From Neoechinorhynchus agilis (lineage: Eukaryota; Acanthocephala), in contig CM121341.1 of NCBI GenBank assembly GCA_051530055.1, positions 13,454,001-13,518,000 of the forward strand: DNA of 64,000 bases, in the 5' to 3' direction. The position numbers were made by a program, and so were the translations under genes. The notes under the pieces are model-generated. The model was not told where the DNA came from. It did no database searches and was given only the letters and a program-made list of their open reading frames with translations. The first letter of the stretch is position 1. Each line of letters starts with the position of its first letter. Below are positions 45,531-55,487 of this stretch, in pieces.

Positions 45531-45812
45531 AGGTTATAAGTTTGTACATTCCTCCGGAATGTCAGATACCTCCAGGAGGCGGGACTCATCAGTGAGTTTC
45601 CTCCCTTCAGCGGTATTTCGTCGTGCTGAGGTGATCAAGTGGACTAATTCTCCAGATCCCAGTTGGGGTCAACAGGTTGGAATCCGTTACCACCAATGAC
45701 GCACAATCGAAAGGGAACGAAATACCGCTGAAGGGAGGAAACTCATTGATGAGTCCCGTCTCCTGGAGGTATCTGAGAATCCGGAGGGATGTACAAACTT
45801 ATAACCGTATGG
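45531..45812. repeat. foldback element with ~90 bp arms
   Basis: The left arm (GGTTATAAGTTTGTACAT, CCTCCAGGAGGCGGGACTCA, CCTCCCTTCAGCGGTATTTCG) is repeated as its reverse complement at the right end (CGAAATACCGCTGAAGGGAGG through GTACAAACTTATAACCG). The ~100 bp centre is unique. GC-richer than the surroundings. A shortened relative lies at 2683-2765. No coding capacity. Confidence 0.85.
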
Positions 45813-46269
45813 ATGTTTAAACTTCCACAAATATTAAATTTTACAAATTATATTAAGAAGCAATTTAAAATGAAATAAAACCTTCTATAAAAATATCTTG
45901 TCTAAAGAATAAACTGCTTTGCTTAGATCCAGTTGAATTAATAATATATTTACAATTCATGGAATAGAGTTCGAAAAGATTATGGAATGCGGTGGAGAGA
46001 TTCTAATGAATGTACTAATTTAGAAATCATCACACGTTGAGGACACGAGATGATGGCGTTTTGTATAGCTATTTGTCGATATTGAGCCCTAAAACTTAGG
46101 AATAAAGATTGTTTTAAGCGTATTGATTTTTGATACAATATCATTGTCCAATTTAGTATGATAAAATTTATTAAAAAGATCTTGTAGTAAGCTGGTTCAT
46201 TGAGGGGATTTTTTTGGAGAATACGGTTAAAATCCCTTGACTTATTGGGTTTAGATGCCTGCGCCGCTT
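45813..46269. other. unassigned AT-rich spacer
   Basis: No gene or known repeat seen. Confidence 0.4.
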
Positions 46270-48040
46270 AACAGCTACAAATTTTAAATAAAAGGATCGA
46301 GCAAAAAGTAGGGATGCCTCTTCGCCCTACACAGTTAGGCTGCTGTACACCTTGTGGCGCAGAGGCGATTGTTCGTTCACTCCACACGTTCATCACCGGA
46401 AACTTAAAGCGGCCCGTGATCCTGAAATGTGATTTCAAAAATGCAGTCAACACGGTTGACCGAGCAGATTTGCTCGAAGTTGTGAGAGATCCCGCACCAG
46501 AAGCATTTCGCTATTTCGTTAATGCCTACAGGACTCCAACACGCTTGTTGTTCAATAACCACGTTTTGTGGTCAGAAAGAGGAGTTCAACAATGGGATCC
46601 TTTGGGCCCATTGGCCTTCTCACTCGCATTCAATCCAGTCGCGCACTCTCTCCAGTCCAACTGCGCGATTTGGAGACGCTCGTGAAGAAGATGGCGAAAA
46701 TTGGCATTTAATTGAATGCTGCGAAATGCGAGATTTTAGATATGAACGTGGAAGAAGCGTCCAGGCAAACTATCGTGAAAGATTATCAGAACCTGGCCCT
46801 CGGGATAGAATCGATCACTCTAGACCGGTTGATTCTTCTAGAATGTTGCATTTTTTGCTTTAATGTAGAAGCAGAGCTTGCCAATCTTCAACCGCAACTT
46901 TCGGTGCTGTGCGAATGAGTTGATGAATTATCTTCAAACGAGGCTTTGTTCCTGATAAAGAACACCCTCTTTATTCAAAAACTGCTTTATAAGCTGCGCA
47001 CAGCCCCTTTTCTTAGACACAAGGATAAGCTAGCAAAATTAGACGAGACATCGGTGTTCTGCATTTAGGCGCATATTCAACAAAAATACCGCGAACTAAC
47101 AATCTAGCAAATGGACGCGTGCACGTACATGTCCATAGACACGATCAGTATATGTGAAATGTGTGCTGTCGTCGTCACATTCGCCATCACAGGTGGAAAC
47201 CCCTCTCGAGAAAATTTTAAATACTCAGCTATCGGACGAGGCCTGGCGTCAAGCTTCCTTGTCTGTGCCGTCCGGCGGTTTGGGTATCTGAAAAGCAGCC
47301 GATATTTCTCTGCCAGCTTATTTGGGATCGTATGAAGTAAGTCGCAAAATAGTTAAATCCGTCCTTTACGGGAATTACACTTTGGGTGAAGATTTCGTGG
47401 AGGCGCTTAATCTTTGGTGTGGAGATTCAGGCAGCGAGTAGGTACCCGTCAATGGTTCTGCCGTTGCGGTGCGACCGTGGAACCATCGGGACGCCATGGT
47501 CCCGTCTGCGGCAATCAGGCGAAAGATACGACACGCCGCAGTGAGCGAAATTCTTATTCGTGCTCTGAATACTGTGAATACGCCCAACATCTTAGATCCG
47601 AGCAATCTTTGCCGACTCGATGGCAGCCGTATACCGGATGGTGTCACAGTATTTCCGTGGCGAGAAGGAAAATGCCTTCTCTGGGACGCCATTCGCAGCC
47701 AGCAACATAAAATTCGCCGTCATTAAAACAGGGGGGAGCAGCAACCGCCGCCGAGGAACGCAAAAGGATAAAATACAGTGACCTGAGTTGAAATCATTAT
47801 TTTGTTCCATTTGGCGTCGAGACGCTCGGGTCGTTTGGTACTGCAGCGCAGGACCTGATCAAGGAATTGTCTAAGAGATCGAGACGAATCACTGTCGATC
47901 CGAGATCATGAGCATTCCTCCTACAAAACATAAGTCTGACTGTGCAGCGAGGGAACGCTGCATCCGTCCTTTCGACCGTTACACCACTAAGGCAGTTGAG
48001 TGATCCAGAGCGATGGTGTGAATGATCTTATGGCTTAAAA
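46270..48040 (+). mobile_element. LINE with RT and C-terminal zinc/endonuclease-like region (subfamily 2)
   Basis: The RT starts mid-domain at 46314: GCCTPCGAEAIVRSLHTF, VILKCDFKNAVNTVDRADLL, then GVQQWDPLGPLAFSLAFN (usually GVQQGDPLGP). The expected YLDD box is lost. Further on comes a zinc cluster CRCGATVEPSGRHGPVC, then PDGVTVFPWREGKCLLWD, which has the spacing of the (R)PD-x(12-14)-D motif of restriction-like endonucleases. The end reads SFGTAAQDLIKELSKRS, ISLTVQRGNAASV. The 3' end is ...GATGGTGTGAATGAT at ~48030. Parts are in different frames, so the copy is dead. The LINE type with this C-terminus (R2/R4/NeSL-like) is inferred from motifs only. Confidence 0.7.
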
Positions 48041-49089
48041 TAAAATCTAGGAATTAAAAGGTAACAATTAAAACGTGTTATTATACAAGAGATTTCTCCG
48101 TTCTATTTTCCAAGTAAAATATTTTTTCTTTTAGGAAACGTAAGGTAGTGGAGGTACATGCCCTGAACGAATCTCACACAGCGGAATCTGCTCTATAACC
48201 TTCGAATAGGTAATTTCTCCTATCCAGCTAGCCACTTTATCCTTCCAATTATTCGGACGCCTGTTCAACAACGTCCAATATACTGCTTGGATAAAATCTT
48301 TTGCTCGCAGCTAAGAAAGTTCGATCCTTTCCAACTTAGAACTAGAATTTGATAAAGTAAAAACTTTTCATTAAGTTGTTATGCAAAGCAGAGTCACCAG
48401 TGAGGTTGGATAAGATGGTCTTTCTTGTATAGAAGATTCACCTTCTAACATACAAGAGATCCTTTAATAAAAGAAGTGGTTAAAAGATTGCGTTTGGTAG
48501 AAATTGAAAGGAGTAATTTCCTTCAAAGGTAACACGAGTTATATTATAACTCGATTGAATTTTCAAATCCGTTTAGATCCAAATCGACCATTAGTTTTAA
48601 AGCAAATGATTTCATTACTTAGGAGCAGCTGTGGCTGAAGTTAAGTTTCTTTAGTATTATTTGACCTCTCTAAAGATTTAAGAGGTCTGAGATACTCATT
48701 CATAGTTTTTTAACACTAAGTTTTTGACACAAGTTAAAAAATGCATATTCGCATTGTATTTGTAAATAAAATGTTTCTATTCCGAGATTTCTGCTCATTT
48801 CGTAGTTCGTCCAAAGAACGGCGATTTCGTTTCATTAAACCAGATTCCAATTATTTCTGTTGTAAATTTCAATAAAAAATTCGTTCGTTTTCATCTAATG
48901 AGACTGTCAAAAAGTTTGTCTTTCATTAAATTATAAAGTTATTTAAGGGGGCGTTCGTTTATAGCTTTATTTTCTATGATTTTAGAATCAAACATGTAAT
49001 TTTAAATGATTTTAAACCAGAAAAATGCAATAAAATGTTTTAGTTTCTTCGATTGAAACCAAATGGAAAAGTGTTATATGCAGCAATGG
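48041..49089. other. unassigned spacer
   Basis: No gene recognised; AT-rich with no long frame. The tRNA gene and RPL10A block 2 follow. Confidence 0.4.
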
Positions 49090-49161
49090 AGGTCCCGCCG
49101 AGAGTTGAACTCGGGTCGCTGGATTCAGAGTCCAAAGTGCTAACCACTACACCACGGGACC
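49090..49161 (-). tRNA. trnQ-CUG: tRNA-Gln (anticodon CTG)
   Basis: Minus strand, 72 nt with discriminator base. The acceptor stem GGTCCCG pairs with CGGGACC. The anticodon stem/loop is TTGGA-CTCTGAA-TCCAG with anticodon CTG; the T arm is CCGAG-TTCAACT-CTCGG; the D arm contains GTGTAGTGGTTAGC. It closely follows animal tRNA-Gln. A TTTT run lies ~20 bp downstream on the minus strand, as expected for Pol III termination. It stands just outside the duplicated RPL10A block. Confidence 0.96.
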
Positions 49162-49288
49162 GAAATTATATACAAAATAGTGCTTCAAATGTAGATCAAA
49201 AATGTTTAAAAGTTTCAATTTTCATTGAATCGGTTGTAATCTTGAAATAATCAATAGAATAAAATTTAACCATTATTCTGCTCCTCAG

Positions 49289-49474
49289 GATGATGGATCG
49301 ATTAAGGTGTTGATTCCGAAGGAAGTACTATTTCTTAACGACAAATCACCTCATTTAAAAAAACGAGCCTGGTCAACCGAGTTTCTTGAGCCAAAAAAGT
49401 ACAAGAATTTTACTAAAGAATCGAAAACTATTGAAAAAATTTCGAAAGCGTACCGCCGACGAGGACATTTTTGA
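49289..49474 (+). CDS. last exon of an unidentified gene (copy 2)
   Basis: Acceptor CTGCTCCTCAG, then DDGSIKVLIPKEVLFLND to KISKAYRRRGHF and a stop. Twin of 15139-15324. The same frame is kept in both, which suggests a coding exon, but no upstream exon was found. Confidence 0.4.
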   Translation, partial: DDGSIKVLIPKEVLFLNDKSPHLKKRAWSTEFLEPKKYKNFTKESKTIEKISKAYRRRGHF

Positions 49475-49859
49475 ATTTTAAATAACTTTAAATCAAAATT
49501 TGCACTACGGCAGCCCTAAAAGAGTTCAAAAGCCCCATACAGTTAAATCTGTGCCAGCAACTTTTGTGTCACTCATAAAATTAATTCTCCTCTGCTCCTA
49601 AAATTAATTCTCCCTTAAATAGTACGAAAAGTCGTCCGAAATCGATTGAAAAATACGGAAAGACTACTCGCAATCAAGGGCTTTATAAAGAAAACGTAGT
49701 TCAAATTCATCTCGGCTTGATCTGAACCGCAATCGACAGCCCACGAATATCGTAGCAGATCAAAAATTGATCATCCTTGAACAAAAGGTGGTTAAGCGTC
49801 TTCAGAAGCACAGACTCCCACCTTCCCGACGATAGAAACATCCTTCTTTTATTATCGGG

Positions 49860-50516
49860 TTAATAGATTCGATGAGGCCGTCCCATTGTACTTTTGATGT
49901 GGATAGCCTTAATGTTTTGCCAACCTTTTTTAGTTAAAGAAGCCAAATAATTTATACCAATATTGATATTCGTGGCAATATCTTCACGGTTAAGTCCAAC
50001 ATTAGCAATTGCAAGATGCAAGCACATCTCGCGTTTCATTTGAAACTTTATAGTACTCTTGACCTCTTCGATTTTTTCCATCAAATTTTCAGAATGACTT
50101 ATTGGAGTGGGGAATTTACCAGCTTTGTTAAATCCGGGACCTACAACTCTTGGAATTTGTTTGATGATTGTGTCGGACGCGAGGAAAGCGTGGTACGATC
50201 TTACCAGCTTCTTTATCTTCTTTTTGTCTTTATTGAGTTTCTTAAGATCGTCCAAAGTCATACAAGGAATTTCGACTGCTTTCGCTTGATCGCAATGAAC
50301 TTCATCACCAAGAACGCAAACTGTAAATCGCGGTCGAGGGGCGTACGGAATTCTGATAGAACCAGCGAATCGCTTATCGCGTTTAGGATCAAAATTCTTC
50401 AGAACAACAATCAACTCAACGGTTTCCGTAAATTTGCGCTGCTTTTCCTGGCTGCCATCGAGCACAGATTGAACGGCATCCAGTAAAGTTTCTTGAGAAA
50501 GCTTCGATCGACTCAT
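49860..50516 (-). CDS. RPL10A: 60S ribosomal protein L10a (uL1), copy 2
   Basis: 218 aa, identical in sequence to copy 1 at 15710-16366. Start at ATG 50516 (MSRSKLSQ). Same conserved uL1 stretches (for example VVGPGFNKAGKFPTP and IKSTMGRPHRIY). Identity extends over the flanks on both sides, so this is a DNA-level duplication. Two intact ribosomal protein genes within 35 kb could mean real dosage gain, recent gene conversion, or an assembly duplicate. Its upstream neighbour is a chimeric frame containing a piece of GID8 (50893). Confidence 0.96.
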   Translation of the reverse strand: MSRSKLSQETLLDAVQSVLDGSQEKQRKFTETVELIVVLKNFDPKRDKRFAGSIRIPYAPRPRFTVCVLGDEVHCDQAKAVEIPCMTLDDLKKLNKDKKKIKKLVRSYHAFLASDTIIKQIPRVVGPGFNKAGKFPTPISHSENLMEKIEEVKSTIKFQMKREMCLHLAIANVGLNREDIATNINIGINYLASLTKKGWQNIKAIHIKSTMGRPHRIY

Positions 50517-50892
50517 CGTCTTAGTGGAGAACAAAGAAAACGTTCGCTGGGTTTCGCTCCCAAAGAAACGAAAGAACAGCAAGAATGGCGACTTTGTAGA
50601 TCTCAGATTGGTGAAATTTTGAGACGCTATCGCTCATTCAAAAGATTTGGTCGGTTTCTTTCATACGATTTCTACGATTTTGAGTTCTTTGTTCAATACA
50701 TACAAGTTGCTCTCGAGTACATTTGCTTGAAAATGGGTCTTGCGGGCCACTGGACTTCGATTTCCAGAGCCGATCTCGGTAAGGAATTTGTGACGGCAAC
50801 TTATCGCATTAGAAGCCTTTTCAAACTTGATCATATTGCCAGCGTCTGATGTAAATGCTTAGCGGTTCTGGAACTCAAAGTTGCTATGAAAT

Positions 50893-51327
50893 GTGGAATT
50901 CGCTTCTTGAACGACACGAGCAACTCGAATTTATTTTGCGTTGCCAAGAATTGCTAGACAAAATGTCCGACAATCACGATCCTGTTGGAGCCCTGCGATT
51001 CGCACGAGAGCATTTGAGCAGGTTTATGTTCAAAACTAGAGCAAGAGACCGCTCAATATTTAAAATAATGTCCATGGTTACATTGAAAGATCCCAAAAAT
51101 TCCACTTTTTCTTATTTGCTCCTGGACGAAAAACGAGTACGAACTTCGAAGAAGGTGAATTTATTGTTGATGCGGGAAACTGAGCGATTAGCAGCAATGG
51201 ATGCTTTTGATGAAGAGGACATTAAACTCGATCCAATTCCCGATTCGAACTTGTACAGCGCCTACATGGCGTCTTTTACTATGATATCGATTATTGGACT
51301 TTTGGAGAACATGGAATATGACGTGGA
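50893..51327 (+). pseudogene. GID8-like fragment fused into other sequence (copy 3)
   Basis: Covers WNSLLERHEQLEFILRCQEL through LLENMEYDVD of the GID8-like protein, in an open frame (50855-51358) with foreign sequence on both sides. The fragment is bounded by similar sequences: GGTTCTGGAACTCAAAGTTG at 50863 and AGTTCTGGAACCCAAAATTG at 51331. It lacks the N-terminal LisH part and the C-terminus, so it is not a functional GID8. Its variants match copy 2 (V, T). Confidence 0.75.
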
Positions 51328-51359
51328 TTTGGGAGTTCTGGAACCCAAAATTGCTTAGA

Positions 51360-52443
51360 TTTCCAAAAAGCAAAGGTGTAAATATTTTCCGAAACTAATT
51401 TGCAGAAGTACCAAAGAACCAAGAAACCGATTTTCATACATTTCAACGCCTTATTAGATATTATTGATCTTCAAGGAATCGTGATCAATAAATAGAAAGA
51501 ATAAATATTTTTTAATGGAGTTCAATCTTCAGCCCATACCACTCGATACTCTACTCTTGCTCCGAATTCTCGCTCTTAGAATTGGTTTTAATTCGCAATG
51601 TCTTCTCGTATTGCCGAAACAGCTCGCCGGATTTGAGGCACTAATTTCCGATTAATTTCCAATCGTTGATCTATTCTGGGAACTGTGCGGTCGTGTTTAT
51701 TCTTTTTTGATTTGGCATCAGATTTCTCCGATGCCAATCTCCAAAACCTCCTACTCTCCCGAAATCGGTCACAACGCTTTGATGTTTTCTGTTTTGAGCC
51801 ACATTATTTCTTCATAGAATAAAATAAAAACGGGGAGTTTGATTCGTGAGTATCTTGGTTTTTTTACTAGTATACCGCTGTCCAGCTTAGCCTTATAAGG
51901 AGCAACACATCAGTAACGATTTGCTCGATTGAGTGCAAAGCGTTCTATTTGCATGATGTCTACCGAGAACTACTTTTATCGTGAATTTCGCAAAACAATT
52001 TGAGTAAATATCTCCTTTCGATAAGACATTCCATAAAGAGGCAGCGGGAGATTTCGAATTAAACTTCTGGACTATAAATATATCAAAAATACCGAAGGGC
52101 AAGCAGCGAATATCTAATGAAGAATCGTTCTTTAGATTAAAATCGTTTTAATAAGCATCGATGTCCAATACAGAAACTTAAGAGTCTTGAATATGAGCAG
52201 AAATATTAGTCACAACTTTGTGTGGGCTCATAAGAAAGAACAAGGCTACGCCAATGCAAATCTCTTATATCAGTTTAAAAGTTTGGAAAATTAAAAACGA
52301 TTTTGTTATCCTGGTCTCCAAAAAATATACATCGGAGGTTAATAAGTTTCTTATGTCATAAAATGTTGTTCGTTTTTTAATGCTATCAAGTAGAAATTTT
52401 ATTAAATTTATTTGCATTAAAACAATGTTTTTATTTGTATCAA
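51360..52443. other. unassigned spacer
   Basis: No gene or shared repeat recognised. Confidence 0.4.
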
Positions 52444-52690
52444 ACAGTTCGCAAAGGTTCAACGCCACCGGTCGCTGGGTTTCACGGGTGTGCGAAGCTG
52501 CTGGAAGGGGTGGGGTCAGGCTTGAGATCACCCATCGGCTCCAAAGGGGGTTGGCCCTGTTCCTTCGAGTGCGGCTAAGCGCCTCCGTTGTGTGCAAGTC
52601 AACCGAAAGGCTCCAAAGGAATATAGCCGCGAGGGCAAAAAGAAGATGTCACAAACTAACAAGAGTGTATGAGGCCTTGATAATAAATAA
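52444..52690. other. GC-rich island of unknown nature
   Basis: About 245 bp clearly richer in G+C than its surroundings, with sharp edges. An Arg-rich + strand frame crosses it but looks like a by-product of composition. The start contains GGTTCAACGCC, which resembles a Pol III B box (GGTTCRANNCC), so a SINE is possible. No second copy was noticed. Confidence 0.35.
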
Positions 52691-53501
52691 AAACAGCTCG
52701 TGGGTTTAAACTGAATGCGAACTTTTAGCGCATTTGCTTCAAATCCAAAATCCTTGAGTTTCTCTAAATGCTCGAAATGTTACTGTGCGAAAAGCAGAAA
52801 GTTTTTGAACGAACTTTAGAAAATAAAGTTCAAGATAGGCATCGACAAAAATTTAGCGAAACTTAGAAAATACCTAGGCACAAAAAACGAGGTGAGCGTG
52901 AACATACAACTGTAAACATCAATATTTCATATTACCTCTAAAGTAAATGTTGTGCTTTTTCTCGAAAAATATAGGCTAAAATTGCAAAGCAACCTCACAT
53001 TTACAATCTATGCCTTTATATTTGTTATATAATGAAAACCTATGAAAAAAAGCTCGCGGTCATGATCACTTTAGGGAATACTGGAAAAATATTGTCTTTA
53101 TTGACAAAAAGCGAATTATTTTCCTTCATAATTAACACACTTGTGAATGCTCTTGTGGTATTCTAGAAAGGGATTAATTTTTTTTTAATCCTATCCAGTC
53201 CCAAATGTATCCATTACAAGTTTTAGTTCGAATCCAGCGAACTTATCAAGTGATTTTGACGACTAAAACATAAACCGAAAATTAATCAATGAATTTAATT
53301 ATTTTAAATCCTGTGCACATAATTAACCTATTACACAGCGTTAAAAATTATTCACGAATAAGAAATATAAAGAACAATTTTTTCTTCACATCGTGTGGCG
53401 AAATTTCGATGATTTTCTATTTGAAAGTCCTTACAACTGACATATAGAATATAGTTAATATTTTGCTCTTCGTTTCGTTGAATAATGCTTAAATTTCTTA
53501 G
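52691..53501. other. unassigned spacer upstream of the thioredoxin-like gene
   Basis: AT-rich, no gene recognised; presumably holds the promoter. Confidence 0.4.
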
Positions 53502-53816
53502 ATGAATGAAACTGATTTGGAAGTTGTCAATTTCGAAAAAGCAAAAGAGTTGCTGAGTACGAAGGAGAAGTTGGTGATTTTGTTTTTCGCTCAATGGTGC
53601 CTAAAGTGCAAAATGTTAGCAAAGACGTTAGCGGATTTCAAGAAAAGATACCCCATTATTCAAATTGTAATGGTGAATGGTGAAGACGACGGCGTAGAGG
53701 AATATTTTGAACTCGATCATTACCCAACGATTGTATCTTATCGTTCTGGAAGGAAGATCGAAATAATTTCAAAAGACGATGAAAAAACGCTAATTCACTT
53801 CTTCGATAAACTTTAG
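53502..53816 (+). CDS. thioredoxin-like protein (104 aa)
   Basis: Single exon from an ATG at 53502; length typical of thioredoxins. The fold elements are in order: VVNFEKAKELL, KLVILFFAQWCLKCKMLA (active site WCLKC in place of WCGPC), IVMVNGEDDGVEEYFELDHYPTIVSYRSG (including the cis-proline YPT) and a C-terminal helix. Both redox cysteines are kept, so disulfide reductase activity is plausible. The Leu-Lys pair between them is unusual and would shift the redox potential. No signal peptide, so cytosolic or nuclear. Confidence 0.85.
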   Translation: MNETDLEVVNFEKAKELLSTKEKLVILFFAQWCLKCKMLAKTLADFKKRYPIIQIVMVNGEDDGVEEYFELDHYPTIVSYRSGRKIEIISKDDEKTLIHFFDKL

Positions 53817-54514
53817 ACTTTTTATTCTACAATATAAGTACAAACACTGGTAAATCAATCACAGCGATGACCTTTCCCGATCGATTTGAGTACACCGCGA
53901 TTATATACGGCGTATTTTTCACTTTAATTTCAATAAATATAATTAAAGAATAGTTATTGTAACCCGGACCTTTTGCAACCAATATGCATATCGATTTTAC
54001 TGAGCTTGTAGAGGAAATTTGCTGCTATGATTGTAGCAATGAACCTCACAACAATGAGTTTTCTGATCGATTTGATTTCTTTGAGCAAATAAATCGCATG
54101 CGCTTAACTACAATTATCGGTCTACCTCTATGAGTAGTTGAATCTCCAGATTGGACAACACACGCAGCATCGAAAGTTTACAAATTCCTTTCGTCAGATT
54201 TTATGGAAAATTGGATAGATGGTAAAAGCCTTTGTAGGTGAAAAAAGCGAATTGGATAAAAAATGAACATGTTGAGCCCTAGGCCTTGCGCTGCATCATC
54301 GTCTGAGTAAAAAAGAAGAAATCCACATGAACATTCTGGAGAATATTCGCGCCCTGATCACAACGGTTTTAGTAAATATTAAATTTTTTTTAAATGAGTG
54401 CTCCCTTACCTCTCCATATTTTCGGTACAAATAAGAAAGAGGCTCCTTTATTGTGGTTGAAAAGGAGTTCGCCCGAGTTGTGTACGCTCATATCCTCAAA
54501 TCATACTATTAAAA
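53817..54514. other. spacer with a possible small multi-exon gene
   Basis: + strand, 53983-54372: one frame reads MHIDFTELVEEICCYDCSNE, later DWTTHAASKVYKFLSSDFME. After an acceptor-like CCCTAG (54283) another reads LALHHRLSKKEEIHMNILEN, IRALITTVL, followed by GTAAAT. The amphipathic, coherent sequence looks coding, but the exons are not connected convincingly and I do not recognise the family. Confidence 0.3.
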
Positions 54515-55487
54515 TTATTCCATGAAAGCTATAAGTCCATCACAACCGGGTGAGAACAGCGCACCTATTCGGTTTCCCTCGTGAGCAATATTTTCCGAGA
54601 ATATAATTTTCAACTTCCTTACACACGAACCAGTTTCTTGACTAACAATTTTCTCCATCCTCTCAACAGTCATTCTAGTGGCTAGGACACTTTCCCATAT
54701 CTCACCAAGTGCCGGCATTTGTGTACCGGCATCGTTGGTCATCTGATTAGTACAAATAAAGAGTCGTCTTCGAGTGCAATCTCCATGAGCGAGCAACAAA
54801 ATATGTCCTAATAATTCAGAAAGTAAACGGTTTCTCACTTTGAAGTCCAATACTCGGAAAGGCGCTGCGATCGAATCGATCACAATAAAATTTGGTATTT
54901 CCTTCATGACACTAAAAAGATTAAGAAGATTATAAGCGTCGTCTACAAGCAAGATATTTTATCAAACAGTAAAAAAATAAAATCTCCAACTTTTATGTGT
55001 TCAACATAGACATCATTTAAAACGTTCAACGAAGTAGTCTGACAAATCTGTGCCAATCGAGCAGAAGGGAATGGTCCTTCGGTTGAAATGTATAAACATT
55101 TATCCTTGCCTTTTCGAGACTTTAAAAAAGATTTTATCAATTGAAGTGCAGGATTTGATTTTCAATTGAAAGAGATTCTTAAGTTTGATAATCAAATGTA
55201 ATCTGCGTTTTGCCAGCACCTGCTTCACCAAAGATCTCAACAATTCCATCCATTGGCACACCACCTTGAAGATATGTATCGATTGTTGGACAATCGAAAG
55301 GAAGCGATGGAACTAATCTAGGATTAGCGAGTTGAAGTGGGTATAACTGTTTGGAAGTAGTGAGCATTTGCTTTAGACTCTTTTCAATGTCTTCGCCTGT
55401 TATGATACACAGAACGTCGTCCGTCAGGCACAGTAAGTCATTCCCAGAAAAGTCGTCGCAGCTAGAACTATGATCGCTACCTTCCAT
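54515..55487 (-). CDS. XRCC3: RAD51-family recombinase paralogue, XRCC3-like
   Basis: Minus strand, three coding parts: ~55487-55200, ~55165-55000 and ~54955-54515. The first ends with a Walker A (EIFGEAGAGKTQI). The second has ALQLIKSFLKSRKG and CLYISTEGPFPSARLAQI, matching YICTEDAFPHKRLQQL of XRCC3. The third has the Walker B-type strand FIVIDSIAAPFRVLD (XRCC3 LVVIDSVAAPFRC), then LFICTNQMTNDA and ALGEIWESVLATRM. XRCC3 works with RAD51C in homologous recombination. The joins are odd: no GT donor lies after GKTQ, and the second join (HIK to VDDAYN) does not keep frame with the obvious GT...AG. So the gene either uses unusual introns, carries indels, or is decaying. 60 bp of its second exon has been copied to 8588-8650. 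Confidence 0.75.

Larger units (their letters stand above)
49205..50770. repeat. RPL10A segmental duplication, block 2
   Basis: Matches 14400-14447 plus 15105-16620 (block 1) with very few differences. It lacks the LINE/(TTA)n insertion and so gives the empty site. Contains the unidentified last exon and RPL10A. Confidence 0.9.

Noticed and set aside
45565-45790. CTGATGAGTCCC in the 45.5 kb foldback as a hammerhead
   Set aside because: No GAAA follows a pairing stem; the sequence runs into CCTGGAGGTATCTG, so the core is absent.
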